A stretch of 64,000 bases of DNA from contig NZ_VOHA01000005.1 of assembly GCF_007859315.1 (NCBI RefSeq), positions 248,001 through 312,000 on the forward strand, given 5' to 3'. The notes below the pieces were generated by a model. The model saw only the letters and a list, made by a program, of their open reading frames with translations, had not been told where the DNA came from and made no database searches. Source of the DNA: Reyranella sp. CPCC 100927 (GTDB lineage Bacteria; Pseudomonadota; Alphaproteobacteria; Reyranellales; Reyranellaceae). Both the position numbers and the translations under genes were made by a program. This document shows positions 1 to 8,452 of the stretch, in pieces. Numbering within the stretch: position 1 is the stretch's first letter; every line of letters begins with the position of its first letter.

Positions 1-1
1 C

Positions 2-562
2 AATGCCACCTTTGCCCACTTCGGCCTGCCACCATGGACCGAGGTGGATACGCGTGCGCGCGCTCACCAGTCGCTGCGTGACGCCTTCCCGGTGTTGTTC
101 GGCGATCGCTGGGAGGAGGCGCGCGCCGTGTTCTACCGCACCTTCGATGTCGTGCATCTCGATCGCCTGCGCGCCCGGGAGGGGGCCGAGTTGCTGCTGG
201 CGACCCTAACGGAGCGCGGCCTTTACCTGGCTGTAGTCAGCAACAAGACCGGGAGCGCTCTGCGTAAGGAGGTGGCGCATCTTGGTTGGGACCGCTTCTT
301 CGGCAAGGTCGTCGGTGCCACCGATGCGGTACGGGACAAACCGGCGGGCGATCCGGTCGTCATGGCTTTGCAGCCAGCGGCCCTGACACCATCCGAGCAG
401 GTCTGGTTCGCCGGTGACACGGCGGTCGATCTGGAGTGTGCCCATCGGACCGGATGTCTGCCCGTCCTGGTCCGGGAAGAGGCACCTGAGGCGCACGAGT
501 TTGTGACATTTCCCCCGCGCGTTCATGTGCGCAACTGCCATGCTCTGTTGGCATTGATATAA
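2..562 (+). CDS. HAD-family phosphatase, 5' end missing
   Basis: The reading frame is open at the left edge, so this is the C-terminal 186 residues of a phosphoglycolate-phosphatase-like HAD hydrolase. The nucleophile motif DxDxT must lie upstream of the window. Visible are motif II (VVSNKTG), the motif III lysine in RDKPAGDP and motif IV in FAGDTAVDLE (GDxxxD), the usual Mg-binding aspartates. A GTG at position 44 is a possible internal start, but the frame continues upstream with family-like sequence (NATFAHFGLPPW), so I treat it as partial. It sits 120 bp before hfq. The natural substrate cannot be told from this fragment. Confidence 0.85.
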   Translation, partial: NATFAHFGLPPWTEVDTRARAHQSLRDAFPVLFGDRWEEARAVFYRTFDVVHLDRLRAREGAELLLATLTERGLYLAVVSNKTGSALRKEVAHLGWDRFFGKVVGATDAVRDKPAGDPVVMALQPAALTPSEQVWFAGDTAVDLECAHRTGCLPVLVREEAPEAHEFVTFPPRVHVRNCHALLALI

Positions 563-593
563 GCACGGCCATCCCTATATGATTGTGCAGTGC

Positions 594-621
594 GGCATGG
601 AGGTGGACCTCTCACCATGCC
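594..621 (+). other. inverted repeat in hfq leader
   Basis: GGCATGG (594-600) can pair with CCATGCC (615-621) around a 14-nt loop. It lies 62 nt upstream of the hfq start and has no T tract, so it is not an obvious terminator. It could be a structured leader or chance in GC-rich DNA. Confidence 0.3.
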
Positions 622-682
622 CAACGTCGTTGCGCCAAGGATGTGCAGCGGCAAACAAGTAGAAATGAAAAGGGCCCAAAAG

Positions 683-940
683 ATGAGCGAAAAAGCCCAA
701 AATGTTCAGGACGTCTTCCTGAACCACCTTCGTAAGACCAAGACCCCGGTCACGATCTTCCTGGTCAACGGCGTCAAGCTGCAGGGGATCATCACCTGGT
801 TCGACAATTTCTCTGTCCTGTTGCGCCGCGACGGCCACTCCCAGCTGGTCTACAAACACGCGATCTCGACCATCATGCCGGTCACGCCGATCTCGTTGTT
901 CGAAGGCGACAAGCAACAGGCAGCCGCTGTAGAGGCCTGA
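683..940 (+). CDS. hfq: RNA chaperone Hfq
   Basis: An 85-residue Sm-like protein that forms a hexamer and helps small RNAs pair with mRNAs. The Sm1 region holds [20 protein letters not shown] and the Sm2 region carries [10 protein letters not shown], the usual Hfq variant of the YKHA motif. The frame is open further upstream, but family length and the [10 protein letters not shown] start favour ATG 683; an ATG at 665 would add six residues. An AGGG lies about 10 nt upstream. hflX follows with no gap, the common hfq-hflX arrangement. Confidence 0.97.
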   Translation: MSEKAQNVQDVFLNHLRKTKTPVTIFLVNGVKLQGIITWFDNFSVLLRRDGHSQLVYKHAISTIMPVTPISLFEGDKQQAAAVEA

Positions 941-2338
941 TTGGTCGCACAAGACCGTAGCGAGTCCCCGGACATCGGTGCCAACGGAGACGATCGTCTC
1001 CGTCGGATGCGCGCGGCTGAGGACAGACGGCCTGAGCCGACGGCTGCTGCGATCGTGTGTCCGATCCTGCCTGATGCCCGTAGCAGTAGGGCAGCGGAAC
1101 GCGATCCGGCAGCCCGGGTTGCCGAGGCCGTCGGTTTGGCCGAAGCGATCGCGCTCGATGTACGGCTGCGCGAAGGTTTCGTCGTGCGCCAGCCGGCACC
1201 GGCAACCCTCTTGGGTTCCGGTGCCGTCGCGCGCCTGAAGGAAGCGATCGCCGAGCACGACATCGCCGTGGCTGTCGTCGACAGCCGCCTGACCCCGGTG
1301 CAGCAGCGCAACCTTGAACGTGCGTGGCAGTGCAAGGTCATCGACCGTACCGGCCTGATCCTCGAGATCTTCGGCGAGCGGGCACGCACTCACGAGGGCA
1401 CCCTGCAGGTCGAACTGGCGGCGCTGGACTACCAGCGCAGCCGGCTGGTGCGATCATGGACCCACCTTGAACGCCAGCGCGGTGGTTTCGGCTTCCTGGG
1501 CGGTCCTGGTGAATCGCAGCTGGAAATCGACCGCCGCCTGATCGGCGACCGCATTCTGAAGATCAAGCGAGAACTGGAGCAGGTGCGCCGCACACGCGCA
1601 CTGCACCGGGCTGGCCGCAAACGCGGCGCCATCCCGACCGTGGCGTTCGTGGGCTATACCAACGCCGGCAAATCGACGCTGTTCAATCGCATCGCCGGCG
1701 CCGGCGTGCTGGCCCAGGACCTGCTGTTCGCGACGCTGGATCCCACGATGCGGGCGATCCGGCTGCCCAATGGTCAGCGCGCCATCCTGTCCGATACGGT
1801 CGGTTTCATCGCCGACCTGCCCACCACCTTGGTAGCGGCTTTCCGCGCCACGCTGGAAGAAGTGCTCGAAGCCGACTTGATCGTGCATGTGCGTGACGTG
1901 GCCCATCCCGACAGCGAGCAGCAGAAGCACGACGTCGAGGCCGTGCTGGGTCAGCTTGGCCTGGAAGACCGCATGGCGGCCGGCGACGTCATTGAAGCGC
2001 TCAACAAGATCGATCTGCTGGACGACGAGGCGCGCCAACGCCTGGAAGTGGTGGCGGCAACGGGCGCCGAGCGCCGCCGTGCGTTTGCGATCTCGGCAGC
2101 GACCGGGGAGGGTGTCGAGGCCCTGCTCGCCGCCATCGGTGAGCGCCTGTCGGCCGCCGACCAGTCCATGGAGGTCGATGTTCCGCTGACCGATGGCGCG
2201 ACGATCGCCTGGCTCTACCGCCACGGCGAGGTTCGGGCACGGCGCGATGCCGATGACGTTGCGCATTTTACCGTCGCCCTCGATGCCGAGGCACAGGCAC
2301 GCCTGGCAGCCCGCCTGGGCCATGGCCACCGACCTTGA
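941..2338 (+). CDS. hflX: ribosome-associated GTPase HflX
   Basis: HflX is a GTPase that binds the 50S subunit and can split stalled or heat-damaged ribosomes. The protein has the N-terminal HflX domain, the linker with GGFGFLGGPGESQLEIDRR, and a G domain with G1 GYTNAGKST near residue 237, G3 DTVGF near 285 and G4 NKID near 355. The longest frame begins at TTG 941, directly after the hfq stop codon. An ATG at 1007 is an alternative start, and the first 30 or so residues are not family-like, so the N terminus is uncertain. Confidence 0.94.
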   Translation: MVAQDRSESPDIGANGDDRLRRMRAAEDRRPEPTAAAIVCPILPDARSSRAAERDPAARVAEAVGLAEAIALDVRLREGFVVRQPAPATLLGSGAVARLKEAIAEHDIAVAVVDSRLTPVQQRNLERAWQCKVIDRTGLILEIFGERARTHEGTLQVELAALDYQRSRLVRSWTHLERQRGGFGFLGGPGESQLEIDRRLIGDRILKIKRELEQVRRTRALHRAGRKRGAIPTVAFVGYTNAGKSTLFNRIAGAGVLAQDLLFATLDPTMRAIRLPNGQRAILSDTVGFIADLPTTLVAAFRATLEEVLEADLIVHVRDVAHPDSEQQKHDVEAVLGQLGLEDRMAAGDVIEALNKIDLLDDEARQRLEVVAATGAERRRAFAISAATGEGVEALLAAIGERLSAADQSMEVDVPLTDGATIAWLYRHGEVRARRDADDVAHFTVALDAEAQARLAARLGHGHRP

Positions 2339-2347
2339 CGACACCCC

Positions 2348-2368
2348 GGCCGGTTTCTACAACCGGCC
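2348..2368 (+). other. hairpin between hflX and groES
   Basis: GGCCGGTT (2348-2355) and AACCGGCC (2361-2368) form a perfect 8-bp stem with a 5-nt loop, 10 nt after the hflX stop. No T run follows, so it may only weaken read-through or protect an mRNA end. The groES ribosome-binding site (AGGGAG) lies just beyond it. Confidence 0.5.
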
Positions 2369-2389
2369 CCCAGCGCCAGGGAGAAACCG

Positions 2390-2677
2390 ATGCAGTTCAA
2401 GCCATTGCACGACCGCGTTCTGATCGAACCGTCGACCGCCGAGACCAAGTCCAAGGGCGGCATCATCATTCCCGACACCGCCCAGGAAAAGCCGCAGGAG
2501 GGCAAGGTCGTTGCCGCCGGCAAGGGTGCGCGACTGGAGGATGGCCGCTTGGTCCCGCTGGACGTCAAGGTCGGCGACAAGGTGATCTACGGCAAGTGGT
2601 CGGGCACCGAGGTCAAGATCGCCGGTAAGGACTACGTCATTCTCAAGGAGAGTGACGTCATGGGCGTCGTCGCCTGA
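2390..2677 (+). CDS. groES: co-chaperonin GroES (no groEL beside it)
   Basis: A 95-residue Hsp10 subunit. It has the N-terminal [13 protein letters not shown] strand, the mobile loop around [19 protein letters not shown] that docks on GroEL, and the C-terminal [12 protein letters not shown]. The length is normal. Unusually, groEL does not follow; the next gene is an inositol-monophosphatase-family gene whose ATG overlaps this stop codon by one base. No CIRCE element is visible upstream. It may be a second, stand-alone groES copy or a rearranged locus. Confidence 0.95.
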   Translation: MQFKPLHDRVLIEPSTAETKSKGGIIIPDTAQEKPQEGKVVAAGKGARLEDGRLVPLDVKVGDKVIYGKWSGTEVKIAGKDYVILKESDVMGVVA

Positions 2678-3519
2678 TGTTGCGTGACGGCGACCTCGAG
2701 CGGGTCGCCGAGCTGATGCGTGACACCGCCCGGCACGAGCTGCTGTTGCGTTTCCGCAAGCTGGCCAAGCACGATATCCGCGAGAAGACACCCGGCGACC
2801 TGGTGACGGTCGCTGACGAGTTGTCCGAGCAGCGGCTGGCCAGCGGCCTGGCGAAGATCCTGCCCGGCGTGCCGGTCGTGGGCGAGGAGGCGGTCGCCGC
2901 CGAGCCCGGCTTGATCGCACATGTCGAGGCATCCGAGGCGGCGTGGATCGTCGATCCGTTAGACGGCACAGCCAACTTCGCGCGCGGCAGCGATCGCTTC
3001 GCCATGATCGTGGCGCTGGTGCGCCAGGGCGAGACGATTGCCGGTTGGATCCTGGAGCCCGTGCGCGAGCGGATGGCAATCGCAGCGCGGGGCGGCGGCA
3101 CCAGCCTCGACGGTGAAGCGACTCGGCTGCCGCCAACGTTGCCGCTGAAGCAGAGCAGTGGCTTCGTCGGCGCCAAGTTCAAGCAGGAATTCCTGCGCCG
3201 AACCCAACCGGCGGCGCTCAATAGCGTGCGACGTCTCACCACATTCGGCTGCGCCGGCATCGAATACATCGATATTCTCGCCGGCCATGCCCACTTCTCG
3301 TTCTATCGCTGGACCAAGCCGTGGGACCATGCCGCGGGAGCGCTGTTGGTATGCGAGGCCGGCGGCGTCGCCAATCGCCACGATGGCCAGCCCTACCGCC
3401 CGGGCCAGCCTGTGAATGCCGGCATTCTCACAGCGCCCGACCCGGCGCGGTGGCAGGAACTGCGGACGATGTTCACTGCCGCAGCGGTACCGCTGCTGGA
3501 GATCACCGACCAGCCCTGA
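2677..3519 (+). CDS. inositol-monophosphatase-family phosphatase
   Basis: 280 residues with the Mg-dependent phosphatase signatures: VVGEEAV near residue 67, WIVDPLDGTANFARG near 89-103, and the C-terminal WDHAAGALLVCEAGG near 216. The family includes inositol-1-phosphatase, 3'(2'),5'-bisphosphate nucleotidase (CysQ) and the HisN-type histidinol-phosphatase of alphaproteobacteria; I cannot choose between them from sequence alone. Its ATG overlaps the groES stop (TGATG), so the two are probably translationally coupled. Confidence 0.88.
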   Translation: MLRDGDLERVAELMRDTARHELLLRFRKLAKHDIREKTPGDLVTVADELSEQRLASGLAKILPGVPVVGEEAVAAEPGLIAHVEASEAAWIVDPLDGTANFARGSDRFAMIVALVRQGETIAGWILEPVRERMAIAARGGGTSLDGEATRLPPTLPLKQSSGFVGAKFKQEFLRRTQPAALNSVRRLTTFGCAGIEYIDILAGHAHFSFYRWTKPWDHAAGALLVCEAGGVANRHDGQPYRPGQPVNAGILTAPDPARWQELRTMFTAAAVPLLEITDQP

Positions 3520-3522
3520 ATC

Positions 3523-3777
3523 TCACCGCTGCTGGCTGACGAACGCTTGCAGGGCCGGATCCCTGATCGCGAGCACGTCGAACAGGCCGAGTGCACGCAG
3601 TGTCGGCAGAAGTTCGATGATGTGACGTTGTGCTTCGGCGCGCGCGTCCGGCGCGGCCGTGGCGTCCGAGAAGATCCGGGCATTGGCGAGAAACGCCGCA
3701 ACCGACCCCTTGCGGGCTGTGACGCCGTCGATGTCGATCTGATCGACACCGTCGGGTAGGATATCTTCGGCACGCAT
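3523..3777 (-). CDS. small conserved hypothetical protein
   Basis: An 84-residue acidic protein that starts at ATG 3777 behind a good ribosome-binding site (GGGAG, about 9 nt upstream). The frame stays open to 4059, but the upstream part is the antisense shadow of the next regulator gene and looks non-coding. The core contains RKGSVAAFLANARIF followed by two predicted helices with no Cys and no transmembrane segment. It reminds me of small proteins with an RKGT-AAF-AN core, but I cannot name a function. It is convergent with the upstream phosphatase and divergent from the AraC gene. Confidence 0.65.
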   Translation of the reverse strand: MRAEDILPDGVDQIDIDGVTARKGSVAAFLANARIFSDATAAPDARAEAQRHIIELLPTLRALGLFDVLAIRDPALQAFVSQQR

Positions 3778-3868
3778 CGCTGGCTCCCATTGCTGGCGGT
3801 GGGGCAGCGTAAGCGGCTGTCTTGCCGCTGGCGCCGGCGCTGACGCCAAAGTATGCCGCATTGACGCC

Positions 3869-4651
3869 ATGTCTGATCCGTTGATCGATCCTGCCCGGGC
3901 GCAGTCGGATAGCCAGCCTCCGCTCATCGCAGCCTGGCGTGAGGAGGCTGCGCCGCGCCTGACGGCAGTGCATCGGCATGCCCGGGCCCAGTTGATCGGT
4001 GCCGTCCGCGGCTTGCTGTCAATCTCCACGGAGCACGGATGGTGGGTGATACCGCCCAACCACGCCCTGTGGGTTCCATCGAACCATTTTCACGGGGTCC
4101 GATCGCACGGCCCGTTCGCGGGATGGAGCATCTATGTCGCCAGCACGGCCTGTGTCTTGCTGCCGCCACAACCCCGCCTGGTGAAATCCTCGGCGTTGCT
4201 CCGCGCCGCGGTCAATCGGGCTGCATCATGGCCGGATGGGCCTCTGACGACATCCCAGGTACGGTTGCTTGAGGTCATGTTCGACGAAATCAGTGCCTTG
4301 CCGCCCAGTCCGCTGGGATTGGCGCTGCCACGCGACCCGCGCCTTCTGCGCATCGCCCAGGCGCTCGCCGACGACCCTGCCAATGGACGCTCGCTGGCGT
4401 CGTGGGCCGCCTGGGCGGCGGTATCCCCGCGCACGCTGAGCCGTCGTTTCCCCCTGGAAACCGGCCTCAGCTTCACGCGCTGGCGCCAGCACGTTCGCCT
4501 GTTGCGGGCGCTGGAGATGCTGGTGGCCGGGCAGAGCGTTACGGCCATTGCGATCGACCTCGGCTATGACAATGTCAGTGCCTTCATTGCCATGTTCCGG
4601 CGAACGTTCGGCGTTACGCCGACACGGTATGTCGCGCCTGATGATCCGTGA
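3869..4651 (+). CDS. AraC-family transcription regulator
   Basis: 260 residues: an N-terminal cupin-like sensor (HRHARAQLIGAVRG, WVIPPNHALWVPSNHFH) and a C-terminal double helix-turn-helix from about residue 165 to 255. The second HTH ends in the typical GYDNVSAFIAMFRRTFGVTPTRY. The cupin part resembles the AraC_binding group near MmsR/YbfI regulators. The VOC and GNAT genes follow on the same strand and may be its targets, an inference from position only. Confidence 0.9.
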   Translation: MSDPLIDPARAQSDSQPPLIAAWREEAAPRLTAVHRHARAQLIGAVRGLLSISTEHGWWVIPPNHALWVPSNHFHGVRSHGPFAGWSIYVASTACVLLPPQPRLVKSSALLRAAVNRAASWPDGPLTTSQVRLLEVMFDEISALPPSPLGLALPRDPRLLRIAQALADDPANGRSLASWAAWAAVSPRTLSRRFPLETGLSFTRWRQHVRLLRALEMLVAGQSVTAIAIDLGYDNVSAFIAMFRRTFGVTPTRYVAPDDP

Positions 4652-4728
4652 GGTTGGCCGTTTCGTTCAAGCGGACAGGCCGGAAGTCAGCCAGTATCCC
4701 GCACGTACGACAGATGAGGGCAGCCGCC

Positions 4729-5082
4729 ATGGCTACTGCAGGAAACGATCGTCGCATCGACTACGTCGAACTGGGCGTCGCCGACATCGAACGCGCCAAG
4801 GCGTTCTACGGCAGCGCGTTCGGATGGACGTTCACCGACTATGGACCGACCTATTGCGAGTTTTCGGATGGACGTCTGACAGGCGGTTTCACCACCAACT
4901 CACCGCCGCAGCCGGGCGGGCCGCTGGTGATCCTCTATGCCAACGACCTCGAGGACGCGCAGCGCCGCATCGAGGCCGCCGGCGGTCACATCGCGAAGCC
5001 GATCTTCTCCTTTCCCGGCGGCCGCCGTTTCCATTTCCTCGACCCCGACAAGTACGAGCTTGCGGTGTGGACGAAGACCTGA
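4729..5082 (+). CDS. VOC-family (glyoxalase-fold) protein
   Basis: 117 residues of a single vicinal-oxygen-chelate module: DYVELGVADIERAKAFYGSAFGW at the start (split as DYVELGVADIER and AKAFYGSAFGW) and FHFLDPDKYELAVW at the end. ATG 4729 has GAGGG about 9 nt upstream; the longer frame from 4648 overlaps the AraC gene and is unlikely. Such single-domain proteins act as dimers in metal-dependent isomerases or antibiotic-binding proteins. Substrate unknown. Confidence 0.85.
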   Translation: MATAGNDRRIDYVELGVADIERAKAFYGSAFGWTFTDYGPTYCEFSDGRLTGGFTTNSPPQPGGPLVILYANDLEDAQRRIEAAGGHIAKPIFSFPGGRRFHFLDPDKYELAVWTKT

Positions 5083-5095
5083 GGGACAAGCCGCC

Positions 5096-5587
5096 ATGTC
5101 CATAGAGGTTCGCCGACTCGGGCGCGCTGACGCCGAGGCGTACCGCGCCATTCGTCTCGAATCGCTGGAACAGGAACCAAATGCCTTCGGTTCGGTATAT
5201 GAACTCGAAACCAACCGTTCGCTGGCCGATTTTGCCGACCGACTTTCTACGTCGGCCGTCTTTGGCGCCTTCGCCAAGGGCATGCTGATCGGCATGGCCG
5301 GGTTCAAGCAGGAGACCGGCCCGAAGGACAGTCACAAGGGCTTCGTCTGGGGCATGTACGTTCGCGCCAATTGGCGCGGCCAAGGCGTCGGCGCGACGTT
5401 GATGGCCGCCGTCGTCACCGCGGCTCGCGATACGGTCGAGCAGCTGACCCTGGCCGTAGTGCAGGGTAATGACACGGCGATTGCGCTCTATCGCAAGGTC
5501 GGCTTCGAGGTCTATGGAGTCGAGCCGCGGGCGCTCAAGAGTGCATCGGGCTATTCGGATGAAGTGCTGATGGTGCTCATCCTGTGA
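5096..5587 (+). CDS. GNAT-family N-acetyltransferase
   Basis: 163 residues. The acetyl-CoA binding segment is WGMYVRANWRGQGVGATLM (R/Q-x-x-G-x-G/A loop RGQGVG), followed by the late motif LAVVQGNDTAIALYRKVGFE typical of small-molecule and ribosomal-protein acetyltransferases. ATG 5096 follows GAGGGA by 9 nt and lies 13 nt after the VOC gene, so the two are probably co-transcribed. Acceptor substrate not identifiable. Confidence 0.9.
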   Translation: MSIEVRRLGRADAEAYRAIRLESLEQEPNAFGSVYELETNRSLADFADRLSTSAVFGAFAKGMLIGMAGFKQETGPKDSHKGFVWGMYVRANWRGQGVGATLMAAVVTAARDTVEQLTLAVVQGNDTAIALYRKVGFEVYGVEPRALKSASGYSDEVLMVLIL

Positions 5588-5591
5588 TCCA

Positions 5592-7184
5592 TCACGGCCG
5601 CTTGGGCACGTGGATCGTCGTGTCGACGGGGCGCGCGAATACGTAGAGCACGATCATGCCCACCAGCACCGTGCCAATCAACGCAAAGGCATCGCTATAG
5701 GCCAGCACGAACGCCTCGCGCTGGATGGTGCGCGCCAGCAATGCATAGCCGCGCAATGTCGCCTGCTCGTCGCCGACGCTGCGGCCGGCAACGGCGCCAC
5801 TCAGGGCGGCCATGCGCTGGTCCGTGAGCCAGTCACCGATGTCGACGTTGAGGTTGATCAGGTTCGAGTGCACATGCTCGCGCGTCGTGATCAACGTGGC
5901 GATGACGGCACTGCCTACCGTGCCGCCGAAGCTGCGGATCAGGTTGACGAGGCGCGCGAGGCTGAGCCCATCGGCGGGCGCTTTCACGACCGAGAACCCC
6001 AGTGCGATCACCGAGACGACGATGATCGGCTGGGCCACGGCCTGCACGAACTCGGCCGGCAGGAAATTGTCGCCGACCCAGTCATGGGTGACCTCCACGG
6101 TCATGAAACAGCTTGTCGCCAACAGGCCGAAGCCGATGGCCAGCAACAGCCGTACGTCGATGAAGCGCAGGATGGTCGGGATCACGAAGGGCAGCACCAG
6201 CTGCGGCAGCGCCACCCAGAACAGCACATCACCGACCTCGTGCGGCCGGTAGCCCTGGATACGGGTCAGGAACTGCGGCAAGACGTAGGCCGACGCCAGC
6301 AGCGCGACGCGAAACGCGAACATGGTCGTCATGCCAAGCACGAGATTGACGTGGCGCAGCAGGCGCAGGTCGATCAGGGGCCTGGGTGTGTGCAGTTCAT
6401 GCACGACGAACACCACGACGAGGATCGCCCCCGCCAGCAGCAGGCCATTGATCAAGCCGGAGCCGAACCAGTCCAGCCGATTGCCCTGGTCGAGTGCTGC
6501 CGAAAGGAAGGCCAGGCCCAGCGAACACGTGATCATCCCGAACCAATCGCCATTGCGGAATGAGTCGCGGTTGGCGGGCTCGCGCGGCAATCCCCAACCG
6601 GCACCGGCTACCACCAGCACGCCGACGATGGTACTGGTCCAGAAGATGGACGGCCATGCCCACGTCTCGGTAAGCCAGCCTTCGAAGGTGGCTGAGATAT
6701 TGGAGGTGAAGGTTGAGCTGAGGCTGTAGAGACCAAACCCGTAAAGCCGCCAGCGCAGCGGCAACCAGCGGATCATGATGAAGAGCGTGACCGGTATGAG
6801 CGTGCCGGCCGTCAGGCCACGTGCCAGCTGCAGCGCCAGCACGCTGGGCAGGTCCGGTGCCAGCGGCAACAGGAGCGAAAAGACGACGAACAATGCCGTG
6901 CTGACGACGACCAGCCGGTGGATGGAGAACGACAACCCGATCCACGACGCAAACGGAATGATGGCGATATCGCCCACGGTGTAAGCGGTGGTGATCCAGG
7001 CGCCTTCGTCGTAACCGGCCCCGATCGCACCCTGGATATCAGCGAGCCCGAAACTGGTGAGCCGGGTGCTGAGCGTGGACATCGCGGCGCCCAGCATCAC
7101 GCTCAGAACGCCGACCGCGGCGCGCACCGTGATGGTTTCCGGCGCCGGCGGCAGGCCGCCGATGGCTGGGGCAGGGGCGCCCAT
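5592..7184 (-). CDS. EmrB/DHA2-type MFS efflux transporter
   Basis: 530 residues with about 14 predicted membrane segments, matching the drug:H+ antiporter-2 family. Near the N terminus is LADIQGAIGAGYDEGAWITTAY, recognisable as the EmrB signature LADIQGAIGA plus EGAWITTAY. The start codon overlaps the stop of the membrane-fusion gene upstream by one base (TGATG). With that gene it should form an EmrAB-like pump moving hydrophobic toxicants across both membranes with an outer-membrane channel encoded elsewhere. Confidence 0.92.
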   Translation of the reverse strand: MGAPAPAIGGLPPAPETITVRAAVGVLSVMLGAAMSTLSTRLTSFGLADIQGAIGAGYDEGAWITTAYTVGDIAIIPFASWIGLSFSIHRLVVVSTALFVVFSLLLPLAPDLPSVLALQLARGLTAGTLIPVTLFIMIRWLPLRWRLYGFGLYSLSSTFTSNISATFEGWLTETWAWPSIFWTSTIVGVLVVAGAGWGLPREPANRDSFRNGDWFGMITCSLGLAFLSAALDQGNRLDWFGSGLINGLLLAGAILVVVFVVHELHTPRPLIDLRLLRHVNLVLGMTTMFAFRVALLASAYVLPQFLTRIQGYRPHEVGDVLFWVALPQLVLPFVIPTILRFIDVRLLLAIGFGLLATSCFMTVEVTHDWVGDNFLPAEFVQAVAQPIIVVSVIALGFSVVKAPADGLSLARLVNLIRSFGGTVGSAVIATLITTREHVHSNLINLNVDIGDWLTDQRMAALSGAVAGRSVGDEQATLRGYALLARTIQREAFVLAYSDAFALIGTVLVGMIVLYVFARPVDTTIHVPKRP

Positions 7185-8272
7185 CAGCGCGCCGGCGTGT
7201 CGGTGTGGATGGTGGTGACGACCGACATGCCCGGCCGCAATCTGCCCTTGAGGGCATTGTCCGGATCCAGCGCGATCTTCACGGGAATGCGTTGCACCAC
7301 CTTGGTGAAGTTGCCGGTGGCGTTGTCAGCCGGCAGCAGGCTGAACACCGCGCCACTGGCCGGCGCCAGGCTGTCGACCCGGCCGGTGACGATCTCGCCG
7401 GGGAACGTGTCGATGGCGATATCGACGCGCTGGCCGGGCCGGACACGGGCGAGCTGCGTCTCCTTGTAGTTGGCGACCACCCAAACCGTGTCGATGGGCA
7501 CCACGGTGATCAGCTGCGTGCCGGGCCGCACATACTGACCGGCACGGACGTTGCGCTCGCTGACGACGCCGTCGACCGGCGCCTTTACCTCGGTATAGCC
7601 AAGGTTGATACGCGCCAGGGCCAGCACCGCGTGTTTTGCCTTGAGTGCCGCCCGCAGTTCACTCTCCTGCGTGTCCAGCACGGCCAGCTGCGTGTGTTGG
7701 GCCGCCACGTCGGCCTCGCTGCGCGCCAACTGGGCCCGGAACCGCTTCTCGTCGGCCTGCGCCACTTCCAGCCGCTGGGCAGTGCCGAAGGTCGACTTTA
7801 CCAGCTCCCGCTGACGTTCGGCCTCCAACCGACTGCGCTCGACGTCGGCCTTGACGGCGTTGACCTGCTCCTCGGCCTGATCGAGCTGTCGCTTCTGCAT
7901 AGTCTTGCGGGCCTTGATATTGTCGATCGATGCCTCGGCCGCCAATACATCGGCTTCCGCCTGGGCGACGCGGGCCTTGTAGTCGTCGTCGGTGATCGCA
8001 ACGAGCAGGTCGCCAGCCTTGACGCGCTGGAAATCGTTGACGGGCACGGCGCTCACGATGCCCTCGATCTTGGCGCTCAGCGGCGTGATGTCGCCGCGTA
8101 CGTAGGCGTTGTCGGTCGTCTGGCGCGACCGGCTGCTGGTCCAGTTGCCCCATTGGCTTGCGAAGACGATGACGACCGCCACTGCAATGGCGATGATGCC
8201 GACGCGTACCAGGACGCCGCGCGCGGCCGCCGCGCGCGCCAGGATGTTGGACAAGCTGAACGATGTCGTCAT
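7184..8272 (-). CDS. HlyD/EmrA membrane-fusion protein
   Basis: 362 residues: a short cytoplasmic tail, one membrane anchor at about residues 21-40, the biotinyl-lipoyl half TDNAYVRGDITPLSAKIEG, a coiled coil from about 105 to 205, the second lipoyl half NLGYTEVKAPVDGVVSERNV, and the beta-barrel. This is the periplasmic adaptor for the DHA2 transporter that follows. No outer-membrane factor is encoded nearby. Confidence 0.93.
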   Translation of the reverse strand: MTTSFSLSNILARAAAARGVLVRVGIIAIAVAVVIVFASQWGNWTSSRSRQTTDNAYVRGDITPLSAKIEGIVSAVPVNDFQRVKAGDLLVAITDDDYKARVAQAEADVLAAEASIDNIKARKTMQKRQLDQAEEQVNAVKADVERSRLEAERQRELVKSTFGTAQRLEVAQADEKRFRAQLARSEADVAAQHTQLAVLDTQESELRAALKAKHAVLALARINLGYTEVKAPVDGVVSERNVRAGQYVRPGTQLITVVPIDTVWVVANYKETQLARVRPGQRVDIAIDTFPGEIVTGRVDSLAPASGAVFSLLPADNATGNFTKVVQRIPVKIALDPDNALKGRLRPGMSVVTTIHTDTPAR

Positions 8273-8452
8273 GGCGTTCCTTTTTGCTCACCCGTGACGA
8301 ATTTGCCGGGGAGCAGGGGCTCTCCGGGCGACCAGGTCGGTGGCGAGGTGGACATGGCAGGCGTGTCGCCGTTGTTGTCGGCCAGCGTCACGTCGATTTC
8401 CGGCTATCTTTGCCCATGCCGCGAGCCAACACGTCGGCGGCACATCCGTCAA
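8273..8452. other. 180-bp gap with no gene seen
   Basis: Between the EmrA-like gene start and the end of the AraC-GyrI gene. It must hold the promoter of the efflux pair unless that pair is read from upstream. I see no convincing hairpin, operator or small ORF in it. Confidence 0.5.

Noticed and set aside
3778-4059. N-terminal extension of the small minus-strand protein
   Set aside because: Antisense to the AraC gene; Arg/Ala/Ser-rich shadow-like sequence; ATG 3777 has a good ribosome-binding site.
4648-4728. N-terminal extension of the VOC protein
   Set aside because: Overlaps the AraC gene end and lacks family sequence; ATG 4729 has a clear ribosome-binding site.
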